Below, in pieces: positions 16,645 through 25,808 of a stretch of 64,000 nt of DNA (positions within the stretch are counted from its first letter, which is position 1; the number at the start of each line of letters is the position of its first letter). The notes below the pieces were generated by a model. The model did no database searches, was not told where the DNA came from, and worked only from the letters and a program-made list of their open reading frames with translations. Source of the stretch: Arcticibacter eurypsychrophilus (GTDB lineage: Bacteria > Bacteroidota > Bacteroidia > Sphingobacteriales > Sphingobacteriaceae); contig NZ_MDFN01000023.1 in the NCBI RefSeq assembly GCF_001730525.1, forward strand, positions 21,420-85,419, written 5' to 3'. The translations under genes were made by a program, and so were the position numbers.

Positions 16645-18594
16645 TTAATTCAGCACCAGGTTATCCAGTTTATGATAGATGGAATTATTGCTCTTAAATC
16701 CTGGAACAATCTCCTTCATCTTTTTCACCATCGCGACATCATCACCCATTTCATTTAATACCAATAATTCGTCAATGGACTTCTTTATGAATGAGAATTG
16801 ACAGTGTATCCCTTTTGAGATTTTAATCTTAGTATGATAGGTCGGCATCACAAGCTCTTCTTTATTCAGGAGTTCTTCATAAAGTTTCTCTCCAGGTCTT
16901 AAACCGGTATACACGATCTTAATATCCTGCTCAGGTGATAAGCCAGCAAGCCTGATCATTTTTATCGCCATGTCAACAATCCGGATAGGTTTTCCCATAT
17001 CAAATATAAAGATCTCTCCTCCTTTTCCCATAGCTGATGCTTCGAGTACAAGTTGCACGGATTCTGGTATGGTCATAAAAAACCGGGTAATTTCAGGATG
17101 AGTAACGGTGACAGGTCCGCCCCGCTCTATTTGCTCTTTGAAACGTGGTACAACTGATCCATTAGAGCCTAAAACATTACCAAATCTGGTGGTAATAAAT
17201 TTGGTTGCAGAGGTTTGATAACCCCTTGTTTGAAAAATCTCTTCAATGGGATGGGTTCTTAACTGGTGAAAGTTTAATGACTGGATATACATCTCCGCGA
17301 GGCATTTAGATGCGCCCATTACATTAGTGGGGTTCACTGCTTTGTCGGTAGAGATCATGATAAACTTTTCTACTTCAAACTCTACTGAAAGATCAGCCAG
17401 GTTTTTAGTTCCCAATACATTGGTTAATATAGCTTCTGATGGGTTATTTTCCATCATGGGAACATGTTTAAATGCGGCAGCATGAAAAACTAACTGAGGT
17501 TTATAGGTGGAGAATAAATTCCTCAGACGTTTTGCATTCTGTATGTTTACCATGCAGATGTTAGCTTTAAGACCAGGAAAGTGATCTTCGATGTCCAATT
17601 GCAATTCATGCAAGGGAGTTTCTGCCTGATCGCAAAGAATTAATGAAACCGGATTATAGTTAAACAGTTGCCTGACTATTTCTGCACCGATAGAGCCTGC
17701 TGCTCCGGTAACTAAGATTCTTTTGCCTGAAAGCTCCCTGGCAATATTATCCTTCTGAAGGATAATAGGATCGCGCTGCAGAAGATCTTCTATTTTTAGA
17801 TCTCTGATTTGATTTAAACTGAGTCTTCCATTCACCCACTCTGTTGATGGGGGAACAGCGATTACTTTTATGCCTAATTTGATACAGGTTTCAACTGCCC
17901 GTTTCTGACTATCCTGATTTAATGAATCGTTCATGATCACCATTTTTTCGACACCATACTTGCGACGAATAGACCCAATGGAATGAGGAGCATAGACTTT
18001 TTTCTGCTCAATATATTTATTAATTTTATCTTCATCGTTATCAATAAAGCCTAGAATCCGATAATGTTTCCCTGGAGAGAACTCAAACGCTTGTTTAATT
18101 AAAAGGGCCTTTTTATCTGATCCATAAATCAATACATTTTCGCAATTTTCTAGTTCCAACTCCTTTAAATAAACGAACATTCCTTTTACCACTGTCCTTA
18201 AAATAATAAGCAATGAACTCGCTGTAAAAAAATTAAGGATAGTAATGACATCAATTACTTCAATTTCCGGGACATAATAAGGAATGATCAGTAATTTACT
18301 GGACGACCAAAACAAAATGCTGCTGATCATTAAAGCTTTAAAGATTCGGAAGATATCCTCTGTATTCGAGTACCGGATGATTCCAGTGTGAATACGCAAG
18401 GATAGAAAAACCAGCAAGGAGATGATATTGTAAAAGGCCAGCATACGCATAAAGCCATCCTGAAAAATTTCATTGTATTGAAATTTATAGGTAATGAAAA
18501 ATGAGAGCGAAAAGGCCCAGTTAATAATAAAAAGATCGATAAATAGAATAAGCCAACGGGAGTAGGCCTTTTCGCAAAATAATACTTTTTTCAT
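16645..18594 (-). CDS. Membrane nucleotide-sugar 4,6-dehydratase (CapD/PglF/WbpM type)
   Basis: This 649-residue protein has four N-terminal membrane helices (residues about 12-120), a first Rossmann-like CoA-binding domain (LIYGSDKKALLIKQAF) and a catalytic short-chain dehydrogenase domain beginning VTGAAGSIGAEIVRQL. The active-site region ISTDKAVNPTNVMGASK shows Ser, Met and Lys, the SMK arrangement of PglF/WbpM enzymes in which Met replaces the usual Tyr. Such enzymes convert UDP-GlcNAc to a 4-keto-6-deoxy sugar, the precursor of bacillosamine- or fucosamine-type residues. It is the last gene of the EPS operon. With the aminotransferases and PglC-size transferase in the same locus it likely supplies the first sugar. 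Confidence 0.9.
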   Translation of the reverse strand: MKKVLFCEKAYSRWLILFIDLFIINWAFSLSFFITYKFQYNEIFQDGFMRMLAFYNIISLLVFLSLRIHTGIIRYSNTEDIFRIFKALMISSILFWSSSKLLIIPYYVPEIEVIDVITILNFFTASSLLIILRTVVKGMFVYLKELELENCENVLIYGSDKKALLIKQAFEFSPGKHYRILGFIDNDEDKINKYIEQKKVYAPHSIGSIRRKYGVEKMVIMNDSLNQDSQKRAVETCIKLGIKVIAVPPSTEWVNGRLSLNQIRDLKIEDLLQRDPIILQKDNIARELSGKRILVTGAAGSIGAEIVRQLFNYNPVSLILCDQAETPLHELQLDIEDHFPGLKANICMVNIQNAKRLRNLFSTYKPQLVFHAAAFKHVPMMENNPSEAILTNVLGTKNLADLSVEFEVEKFIMISTDKAVNPTNVMGASKCLAEMYIQSLNFHQLRTHPIEEIFQTRGYQTSATKFITTRFGNVLGSNGSVVPRFKEQIERGGPVTVTHPEITRFFMTIPESVQLVLEASAMGKGGEIFIFDMGKPIRIVDMAIKMIRLAGLSPEQDIKIVYTGLRPGEKLYEELLNKEELVMPTYHTKIKISKGIHCQFSFIKKSIDELLVLNEMGDDVAMVKKMKEIVPGFKSNNSIYHKLDNLVLN

Positions 18595-18623
18595 AATGAT
18601 AAGATAAACGACGTAAATTGACC

Positions 18624-19673
18624 TCAGGAACAGAGTTTTACCTGTGGATTGTGATAACGGTATAAGGGAAAATAATCGACATTTAATTCGGGATCTAATT
18701 GTGCTTCATTGACCAAGGTGTTGTAATTTTCTAAATCAGCAATATAGCGCCAGCTTTTAAAATCAAGGGACTTACTAGAAAAAGCAGATTTCCATAAAAA
18801 CAAAGAATCTTCTTTAAATCCTACTCCTCCACCAAGATTAAAGTAATGCATGCCCAATTGGCGTCCTATAATGCTAATTTCATCAGTAAGTAATTTTGCT
18901 GGGGAATCCCTAAAATGGTCCGTTCGCGTTCCTAAAAGATGTGCTTGTATAATATTTTGTGTACATATAATGACAGAGCCACATACAGGTTCGCCGTTAT
19001 GATACACCATGAGTAATTTACTATTGAATTCTTTTGAGCTAAGTAGATCTTCAAAGTATTCTTCATTAAAAAGGTAAAAGTCGGTCGCTCCTATCCGCTT
19101 CATATTTTCCGTATAGATTTTAACAAATGCATTGATATCGTGCTGACTGTGTGCTTCTTTTACTTCGAAGCCATTCCTTCGTAATTGTCTGATTTTTTCT
19201 AATGCCCTTTTTTGATATTTTGATCGTTGCTCTTCCAAAGGCATCTGCAGATCGAGTATAACCACTTTTCCGTTATCACAAACGCCTTCAAATTTTTCCA
19301 TCAAGGGGATCTGATTAAAAAACGGGTGTAAGCGTGAGAAAACAGAAACAATCTTTGCCTCCTTCAAATAGTTTAAAAATCCGGATTTAAAATCATCCAT
19401 CATTTGAGTAGGCAGATCATCGAACCTTCTATTTGAGATAGGACCGGTATATCCATAAACACAAGTAAGATCATATAGATCAGAATTTGGAATCGTTCTT
19501 TTAAGCAAAGGAAAGGCTACAAAATCATCGCCTTCATGTAAGACGAATAAGAGAGGCTCGTCGTCTTTGATCAGAGAATGATAATACCAGGTGTGGTAAA
19601 AATCATACTGTAGAGATTGTTGAACATAGTTTGTCCAATCCTTTTTTTGGAAAACAGTAATTAAAGAAATCAT
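18624..19673 (-). CDS. FemAB/GNAT-like acyltransferase, copy B
   Basis: This 349-residue protein has a split double-GNAT layout. An N-terminal part holds FYHTWYYHSL and DLTCVYGYTGPISNRRF, then come a basic coiled helix (RAKYQKRALEKIRQLRRN) and a C-terminal GNAT core with GEPVCGSVIICTQN and FNLGGGVGFKEDSLF. FemAB-like proteins transfer acyl groups, often aminoacyl; in polysaccharide loci they probably add amino-acid or acyl side groups. It is a clear paralogue of the gene at 22096-23121 over its whole length. The two copies bracket a GNAT, an aminotransferase-like and a PhyH gene. The precise acceptor is unknown. Confidence 0.78.
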   Translation of the reverse strand: MISLITVFQKKDWTNYVQQSLQYDFYHTWYYHSLIKDDEPLLFVLHEGDDFVAFPLLKRTIPNSDLYDLTCVYGYTGPISNRRFDDLPTQMMDDFKSGFLNYLKEAKIVSVFSRLHPFFNQIPLMEKFEGVCDNGKVVILDLQMPLEEQRSKYQKRALEKIRQLRRNGFEVKEAHSQHDINAFVKIYTENMKRIGATDFYLFNEEYFEDLLSSKEFNSKLLMVYHNGEPVCGSVIICTQNIIQAHLLGTRTDHFRDSPAKLLTDEISIIGRQLGMHYFNLGGGVGFKEDSLFLWKSAFSSKSLDFKSWRYIADLENYNTLVNEAQLDPELNVDYFPLYRYHNPQVKLCS

Positions 19674-19706
19674 ATGGATATAAATGGTTATTGCTTTGAA
19701 TTTTTA

Positions 19707-20234
19707 TTAAGCGGCTGAAATATCGCTTAAGTCACTGGCTATGATCACTTTTTGATAACTATCCCGTTGAATTTCCATATTTACAAACTCTTCGGTATCG
19801 TTGACCACTACAAATCCCAATTTCTTATAAATAGACATAGCAGGTAAATTTTCTCTATGAACTTGAAGATAGATATAATGAAGATCGAGATTTAGAAACC
19901 CATATTGAAGAATCAGATCTGTAGCTTCTTTTCCAATACCCTTTCCCCAGTAAGAAACATCACCAATAAAAAGGTGAAATTCCGCAGAGTGCCCTTTTAA
20001 ATCAATCAATTGTACGTTTCCTACATAACGTCCGTCATCTTTCATACAAATTGCGAACCGGTACTCATTTCCCCTGTTAATAATATTTTTTATCCATGCG
20101 CTTTCTATCTCAAATGTAATGTATCTTTCAGCCCTGAATTTTGTAAATTCCCATATTAAAGGGTTATTACGCCAAGCATAGGATATATTAGCATCATCCT
20201 GATGGAGGACTCTTAAGTAAATTGAATTGTTCAT
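19707..20234 (-). CDS. GNAT N-acetyltransferase (RimJ/RimL type)
   Basis: The 175-residue single GNAT domain has LRVLHQDDANISYAWRNNP at the start, the acetyl-CoA motif GDVSYWGKGIGKEATDLIL near residue 90-110 and YIYLQVHRENLPAMSIYKKLGF in the last third. Related GNAT enzymes in glycan loci acetylate 4-amino sugars (PseH-like). It overlaps the upstream gene by four bases (20231-20234), so translation is probably coupled. Its position after an aminotransferase-like gene fits N-acetylation of the new amino group; this is an inference from context. Confidence 0.83.
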   Translation of the reverse strand: MNNSIYLRVLHQDDANISYAWRNNPLIWEFTKFRAERYITFEIESAWIKNIINRGNEYRFAICMKDDGRYVGNVQLIDLKGHSAEFHLFIGDVSYWGKGIGKEATDLILQYGFLNLDLHYIYLQVHRENLPAMSIYKKLGFVVVNDTEEFVNMEIQRDSYQKVIIASDLSDISAA

Positions 20235-21202
20235 ATAAATAGGCTTAAAGAACTGATTATTCGATTCATATCATTATCATCAAGTCGATGATCTATAGGT
20301 AATGCAAGAAGATGTATACATAGATAATTCTCGAACATCTTGGAAGTGGTCCACTTTAAGACATTGGGCCAATAAGTTGGAATAAAAATTCTTTTATTGA
20401 TTAGTTTTTTTTGCACTGTATTTTTATCTATTAAAAGGGGATAAAACATTGGAGCATGACTGTCATCGGGACTAAATACCAGTTTGTTTTTTCCGGAAAG
20501 TGCTTGATGTAAAATTCGAAAATTTCGATTTCTGATTTGTGCACAATTTTCATAGTCGATTCCGGATAAGATGGATTGAGTAAGGGCAGACATCGCTTTA
20601 ATTGGATTATTAGCTAGAACCATATTATTTTGAATAAAGTCCTCATACCCATCTTCTATATCCAAATCAATACTTTTTACCAAATGAGATACTCTGTTAC
20701 ATGAAACATCTCTTTCAAATTTCAGACTACTGATCTTATTGCTCTGCAAATAGGCCCCATCGGGAACGCCAAAGAATTTCCTGCAGGAATAAAAGGTATC
20801 TATGCCGGCTAGTGGTTTTGAAAAAAAAGCTTGGGAATTATCAATTACCAGATTTTGCATTTGCTCGCTTAATCTTTGAACGGTTAACTGTTTAATTCCG
20901 AAGTAATTGGTATAAAGGAAACACTCTGAAGGAGCAATATAAAAATCGATAACAGGATCCAGGTTTTGATCAATAGTATAGAAAACATAAGGGATCCTGC
21001 TTTTTTTTATAGGTTCAAGCAACACTTCACAGGTGTAGTAAGGAATATATATTAAGGAATACTTATTCACTTTCAATATATATTCCAGGGCATTTCTTCC
21101 CGTATTTAATTTAATTAATGATGGATAGTACTCTTCCCCTTTGGGAAATTGCATTTCTAAGTAGCCACCAATTGCCTTTGATCGTTTCGGATGAGTTCGC
21201 AT
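20231..21202 (-). CDS. Divergent DegT/DnrJ-like PLP-dependent protein
   Basis: This 323-residue protein resembles a shortened aspartate-aminotransferase fold. It has KLNTGRNALEYILK near residue 32, IYIPYYTCEVLLEPI, VIDNSQAFFSKPL near 120, and FYSCRKFFGVPDGAYL, where the lysine lines up with the PLP lysine of sugar aminotransferases (SFHATK...GG in the other copies). The final domain is small. Low conservation makes the substrate uncertain, and it may be an unusual aminotransferase or an inactive relative. It lies 11 bp after the PhyH gene and overlaps the GNAT gene, inside the cassette between the two FemAB-like copies. Confidence 0.65.
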   Translation of the reverse strand: MRTHPKRSKAIGGYLEMQFPKGEEYYPSLIKLNTGRNALEYILKVNKYSLIYIPYYTCEVLLEPIKKSRIPYVFYTIDQNLDPVIDFYIAPSECFLYTNYFGIKQLTVQRLSEQMQNLVIDNSQAFFSKPLAGIDTFYSCRKFFGVPDGAYLQSNKISSLKFERDVSCNRVSHLVKSIDLDIEDGYEDFIQNNMVLANNPIKAMSALTQSILSGIDYENCAQIRNRNFRILHQALSGKNKLVFSPDDSHAPMFYPLLIDKNTVQKKLINKRIFIPTYWPNVLKWTTSKMFENYLCIHLLALPIDHRLDDNDMNRIISSLSLFI

Positions 21203-21213
21203 GAAGAAGATTA

Positions 21214-22017
21214 TTATCCTTGTCCGGGTTGATACATGCGTTTTTCTACAGGTTGATAAAACTCGTAAAGACTTTCGGGTATCCTTGATTTATAGCCTAT
21301 TACCTGTCTTAAGTGATCACTCAGACTTTCACCATATTCGTATCCCAGGCTCCGTGGATAGTCCATTTGCTGTTTAAAATAGGGACGTGTAAAACCAAGA
21401 GTTAAAACTCTCCGGTTACCTTCGGTGGTATTTTTGCCTGCGGCATGCCACAGATTGGAGTCGAATAAAATGATGCTTCCCCGTTTGGCGACTGCCCTAT
21501 CGGCAAGTTGATAGAATTTTTCTTCATCCGGCTTTTCTTCTGTTTTATGCGAACCGGATAACATATACGTAGCACCATTAGCTAATGTAAAATCGTCTAA
21601 TATGACCATCATCTGAATCATCATTTTTTCCTTTTCCCAAAAACTTCTGACATCGCGATGGATGTTCTGCACGTAAGGTTTTGTGTTTTTGGAATTCATC
21701 ACACCTCCAAAAGAATTTAAGATATAATTGCCACCAAGGAAAGCCTTCATCTCTTCGTCGAAATACATTTTTTCTAAAAAGCGGGATCCGAAATTATCCT
21801 TTTCTAAGAGATGGTGAAGGGTTCCTTCCATATTGATATGAATCCCATTATTTACCTGGATTTGTCTCCTTTTTTCATAAGCCTCTTCAAGCGAATCGTT
21901 GATTTCATCTATGAATCTGGGCTCTAATACATTTTCGTAAATAACCCATCCAAAACGATCAATAGATTGCATAAAGGATGCATCAGAAGACTGGGAGAAG
22001 TCAAATTTATTTTCCAT
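21214..22017 (-). CDS. Phytanoyl-CoA dioxygenase (PhyH) family protein
   Basis: This 267-residue Fe(II)/2-oxoglutarate oxygenase-like protein has the iron-binding HxD in NIHRDVRSFW near residue 120, a distal histidine in LWHAAGKNTT near 190 and an arginine in NRRVLTLGFTRP for the 2-oxoglutarate carboxylate. The double-stranded beta-helix core appears complete. In polysaccharide or natural-product loci such enzymes hydroxylate or oxidise small groups. A role in modifying a sugar substituent made by its neighbours is plausible but not shown. Same strand as the EPS operon, with 78 bp to the FemAB-like gene upstream. Confidence 0.85.
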   Translation of the reverse strand: MENKFDFSQSSDASFMQSIDRFGWVIYENVLEPRFIDEINDSLEEAYEKRRQIQVNNGIHINMEGTLHHLLEKDNFGSRFLEKMYFDEEMKAFLGGNYILNSFGGVMNSKNTKPYVQNIHRDVRSFWEKEKMMIQMMVILDDFTLANGATYMLSGSHKTEEKPDEEKFYQLADRAVAKRGSIILFDSNLWHAAGKNTTEGNRRVLTLGFTRPYFKQQMDYPRSLGYEYGESLSDHLRQVIGYKSRIPESLYEFYQPVEKRMYQPGQG

Positions 22018-22095
22018 TGTGATTAAAAATTTAAGCAGGTTAGGGGATTTTATACTCCGGCAATAGGTATTTGCTGAAGGGTTTATTTATTAATT

Positions 22096-23121
22096 TCAAT
22101 AAACAGGTACGGCACGATATAAGGGAAAAAAACTAGTATCAACTTCTATTTTTTCTTTATTTACTAAAAAGGTATATGCTTCCTGATCTGCAATTAAACA
22201 CCAAAGATGATCATCAAGATAAAGATTGGAGAAAGAAGCTTTGAAGGCGAAAAGGGAATCTTCTTTACCTCCTACTCCTCCTCCAAGATGGAAATATTTC
22301 ATTCCCAAATTACGACCAACTATACTAATTTCATCTGTTAACAGTTTGCTTGGCGATTCTTTCAGATAATCCTTATTTGTGGCAGATAGATGATTTCGAA
22401 TCACATTCATGGAGCATATTACTATTGCTCCACAGATCATCTCTGTACCATGATATATCAATAAAAGTTTACTGTTCAACTCGTTACTTTGAAGCATTTT
22501 AGAAAAGTAGTCTTCATCAAAATAATAGTCTTTAGAAGCGGATAAGCGATCCATATTTTCTATGTACATTCGGGTAAAAACACCTATTTCCTCTTGACTA
22601 TCGGCCTCTTTGATTTCGTAGCTTTCTTTTCTTAATTGCCTGATCTGACGCAGCAAACGCTTATTATATTTTGCTCTTTGTTCTTCCAGCGATTGTTGAA
22701 GATCCATATATATGGTTTTACCATTACAACAGACTGATCCAATCTTCTCCAGTAAGGGGGACTGACCAATAAATGGATTTAACCTGGAAAACACACAAAT
22801 ACAACACTCAGCCTTCATGAATTCTTTAAAAGAATTCTCAAAATTTAGCATCATATCTTCTTGAATAACATTAAACGGTTTATTTGAGATAGGACCTGAA
22901 TAACCATATACAGCCGTTAAATCGTATAAATTGGTCCCTTTTATGGCTCTTTTAAGTAGAGGCACCGCAACAAAGTCATCTTGCTCATGATAAACAAAAA
23001 GCAAAGGATGGCCTATTTTACTGAGCGAATGATAATACCAGGTGTGACAAAAGTCGAAAGTAAAAGATTTGTTTAGATATCTTGTCCACTCCTCTTTTTG
23101 TGTAATAACAGAGTTAGTCAT
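22096..23121 (-). CDS. FemAB/GNAT-like acyltransferase, copy A
   Basis: This 341-residue paralogue of the 18624-19673 protein shares FCHTWYYHSLSK, YDLTAVYGYSGPISNKPF, a basic helix (RAKYNKRLLRQIRQLRKE), a GAIVICSMN core strand and the C-terminal FHLGGGVGGKEDSLFAFKA. The two copies differ at many positions, so the duplication is old enough for the acyl donor or acceptor to have changed. Upstream is a GT4 gene at 46 bp, and downstream is the PhyH gene. Like its twin it most likely decorates the polysaccharide or a lipid-linked intermediate. Confidence 0.78.
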   Translation of the reverse strand: MTNSVITQKEEWTRYLNKSFTFDFCHTWYYHSLSKIGHPLLFVYHEQDDFVAVPLLKRAIKGTNLYDLTAVYGYSGPISNKPFNVIQEDMMLNFENSFKEFMKAECCICVFSRLNPFIGQSPLLEKIGSVCCNGKTIYMDLQQSLEEQRAKYNKRLLRQIRQLRKESYEIKEADSQEEIGVFTRMYIENMDRLSASKDYYFDEDYFSKMLQSNELNSKLLLIYHGTEMICGAIVICSMNVIRNHLSATNKDYLKESPSKLLTDEISIVGRNLGMKYFHLGGGVGGKEDSLFAFKASFSNLYLDDHLWCLIADQEAYTFLVNKEKIEVDTSFFPLYRAVPVY

Positions 23122-23167
23122 ATTAAGTGGTTTAAAACATCAGGAAAGATAAATTAGTCTCGGTTAA

Positions 23168-24322
23168 TCAGGCAAAAACAGTAGGACCTTCCAGTATTTG
23201 AAGCATCTGGAGGTTTACTTTTCGGACATCAAATTTCTCAAAGGCGTATGCTCTTCCATTCTTTCCATAGGAAACGATATGTAAGGGATTCAGAATAAAA
23301 TAAAGCATTTTTTCGGCTAAGCAAGTTGCATTCTTAATGGGCACCAAAAAGCCACTTGGCTGATCGGATGAAAGGTTGATAGTTTCTCTGCATCCCACAG
23401 AATCACTGGTAATGATGGCTCTTCCCATGGCCATTCCTTCAAGAATACATCGCGGTACGCCTTCGCCATAATAAGAAGGTAAAACGACAACGGAACAGGC
23501 TTTGATAAAAGATCTTACATCGTCCACTTCGCCCTTGTATTCGATCACATTCCCTGCTTTGATCTTATTGTATAGTGCTGCATCAATGGCATCTACATTT
23601 GGATCATAAGCACCTATTAATGTAAAGCGGACATTAGGATGCTTTTGAAGGATAATTTTTGCAGCTTCATAATACTCGTTAACCCCTTTTGCATTAATCA
23701 ATCGGGATATCATCAAAAAGTTCAAGCTGCCTGGTTCGGGTTCTGAATAATCGTAATGAGATAGATCGACACCTGATCCGTTGACTATATGTGCAGCCTG
23801 ATTTGTATTGATTATTCCAGCCCGAATCAGCGTGTTATAATCATCTTTGTTTTGGAGGATAAGCGAGGTTCTTTTATTAGCTTTTAAACTAATCTTTAAT
23901 AAGGTTCTGGTTATTAGCTTAATTACTTGTTTTTTACTATTGGTATTCAAAAAGCTATAACCTAAACCTGTAAGCATGGGAGTTATGCGGTTTACATGAC
24001 AAAAATTTGCTACCAGAGTACCATATATCACCGGTTTAAAGGTATAGGGAAAAAACACATCAGGCTTTAAAGAGCGCATCAGTTTGAATAGCTTAATGAT
24101 ATAAGCGAGATCTGAAAATATGGAAATAGTGCTTCCGTTCAGATCGTTTTCATAGATGGAAATGCCCAAACGCTCTAGTTTTTTTCTGACATGGATTTGA
24201 TGAATTTTTGGTGTAAATACACAGACATTGTGGTTTACTAATAATTCTTCCATGAGCCTTCCCCGAAAATCAAGCAAAGAACGTGAAGAATCACAGGCGA
24301 TCAGGATCTTATTTCGTTTCAA
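23168..24322 (-). CDS. GT4-type glycosyltransferase (CapM/PglA-like), TTG start
   Basis: This 384-residue GT-B protein has an N-terminal acceptor domain (FPYTFKPVIYGTLVANF, PMLTGLGYSFLN) and a C-terminal donor domain with LNFLMISRLINAKGVNEYYEA and YGEGVPRCILEGMAMGRAII, the EX7E-like nucleotide-sugar motif. The pattern is near the N,N'-diacetylbacillosaminyl alpha-1,3-GalNAc-transferase group, and this is tentative. The frame begins with TTG at 24320-24322; no nearby ATG gives the first beta strand (KILIACD), so TTG is kept. It is the first gene after the pectate-lyase unit and its terminator. Confidence 0.85.
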   Translation of the reverse strand: MKRNKILIACDSSRSLLDFRGRLMEELLVNHNVCVFTPKIHQIHVRKKLERLGISIYENDLNGSTISIFSDLAYIIKLFKLMRSLKPDVFFPYTFKPVIYGTLVANFCHVNRITPMLTGLGYSFLNTNSKKQVIKLITRTLLKISLKANKRTSLILQNKDDYNTLIRAGIINTNQAAHIVNGSGVDLSHYDYSEPEPGSLNFLMISRLINAKGVNEYYEAAKIILQKHPNVRFTLIGAYDPNVDAIDAALYNKIKAGNVIEYKGEVDDVRSFIKACSVVVLPSYYGEGVPRCILEGMAMGRAIITSDSVGCRETINLSSDQPSGFLVPIKNATCLAEKMLYFILNPLHIVSYGKNGRAYAFEKFDVRKVNLQMLQILEGPTVFA

Positions 24323-24378
24323 GGTATATTGGTTAAGGTATGGGTAAGTTTTGTGGGGAAATGATTATAAACCAGAAA

Positions 24379-24401
24379 ACACTACACTTTACGTGTAATG
24401 T
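24379..24401. terminator. Hairpin with A/T flanks after the pectate-lyase gene
   Basis: ACACTACAC (24379-24387) and GTGTAATGT (24393-24401) pair except for one position, with a five-base loop. The minus strand has A-rich sequence before and TTTTC after the stem; the plus strand is followed by a T run. It lies about 30 bases after the lyase stop and would terminate that transcript, isolating it from the EPS genes below. Confidence 0.6.
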
Positions 24402-24428
24402 TTTTTGATCCATAAATTTTTCTATCCT

Positions 24429-25808
24429 TTAGTAATTGGGACCTGCCTCACTGAGTACTTTTGCTGGTACATCAGCTGCAGCAATAAGTACAGATTTATA
24501 CTCGTAAGAAGGCACCCAGCTTGATGCGCTTGTTGAAATTTTATTAGCACCGCAATTTTTGTATATATTGGTACTCGCTCCACTTACCATACCTGGTTTT
24601 GAATTAAAATCGGTATAGATCGGGATATTTTGTCCTTCGAAATAGTTATTATCTGTTCTTACCGTTGCGTTCATCGTTACCCCAATTCCATATCCACTAC
24701 CATTGGCAAGGTAATTATTGAAGCAATGCATATAACCGAACCGTGTACAGGGTTGTCTTTCAGATATGTTTTTAAAATAATTTCCGTATAGTGTTACCCG
24801 AAGATGGCCAATATCTGTGGTTTGTTGATCTCCACTACCAATTAGGAGCGCAATGTTTGAATCATGAAATTCATTCCAGGAGATCGTTACAAAATCAGAC
24901 CGATCGGTTACTTCAAGCAATTCATCATAATAATCCCATCCATGACTTCTGTCTTGCCAAAGTTCACAATGGTCTATCCAGACATGGTTTGATCCCCCTT
25001 TTATAGTGATACAGTCGCCACCAATCACTTTATTGATCTTAAGGTTTTTAACAATAACGTTGCTGACACCCCAGATAGACAATCCTGTTCCATTAAGAAT
25101 GGCTCCATTTAAGCCAATGAAAGTTTTATTTGATTTAACCTCAATCATACCTAAACCTGTAATACTTCCGGAAATTTGAATAACCAAAGGATCTGGAGAT
25201 ACAGCAGCCCTTTTAAGATCGCTCAAGTTACTGATGGTAATGGTTTTGCCACCTTTACCACCTGTTGTTGATCCATCAACGGATGCAAAACCAATTGGTG
25301 TGTTGCTTGTTAAAGATACTGGAGTTGTTTGTGTTACTGGCGTAACTACTACTGCACCGGATGTACCAGTGGTATAGGTATACTTTCTACCGTTGGTTCG
25401 AGGGTCGCTATTATCAGATGATGAGAAGTATAAACCGGTGTCCCAATGGCTGAATTTACCTTTTCCTATATTTCTGATATCTCTGTGTAAAGAATGTGCG
25501 GCTCCTAGTAGTTTGCCGTTTTCATATATTTTAAGCGTAGAAGTTGCAGAATTTGTAGGGCTGTCTCCTGAGATTGTAAGTTTGGGTTCTAAATAGTAAG
25601 CATATCCAGCGTCTTTTGTCGCGCTTGATAAGACTAAAGTTTTTGCAACTTCTGGACTTACTAAAACAGTAGTAGTGGTTTCACTGGTTTCATTAGCATT
25701 TGTAACTAATTGATCTTCGTTACTTTTTTGACATTGAGTAAATAGAATAATTGCTAGTAATAGCATGGACATTTTAACTTTTCTTTTTAAGCTGGTCTCC
25801 CGTTTCAT
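24429..25808 (-). CDS. Pectate-lyase-like (PL1) lipoprotein
   Basis: From ATG 25806-25808 the product is 459 residues with a lipoprotein signal (LLLAIILFTQC, Cys26). A longer frame up to 25928 would bury this signal and is rejected. After a Thr/Ser-rich linker and a small beta domain (residues about 55-150), the last 250 residues form the right-handed beta-helix of pectate lyase family 1. Motifs are NKTFIGLNGAILNG, HVWIDHCELWQDRSHGWDYY, SDFVTISWNEFHDS, TLYGNYFKNISERQP and HCFNNYLANG. The family cleaves polyuronates by beta-elimination. Lying within an EPS locus, it may cut the uronate-containing product during assembly or turnover; this is inference. Confidence 0.87.
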   Translation of the reverse strand: MKRETSLKRKVKMSMLLLAIILFTQCQKSNEDQLVTNANETSETTTTVLVSPEVAKTLVLSSATKDAGYAYYLEPKLTISGDSPTNSATSTLKIYENGKLLGAAHSLHRDIRNIGKGKFSHWDTGLYFSSSDNSDPRTNGRKYTYTTGTSGAVVVTPVTQTTPVSLTSNTPIGFASVDGSTTGGKGGKTITISNLSDLKRAAVSPDPLVIQISGSITGLGMIEVKSNKTFIGLNGAILNGTGLSIWGVSNVIVKNLKINKVIGGDCITIKGGSNHVWIDHCELWQDRSHGWDYYDELLEVTDRSDFVTISWNEFHDSNIALLIGSGDQQTTDIGHLRVTLYGNYFKNISERQPCTRFGYMHCFNNYLANGSGYGIGVTMNATVRTDNNYFEGQNIPIYTDFNSKPGMVSGASTNIYKNCGANKISTSASSWVPSYEYKSVLIAAADVPAKVLSEAGPNY

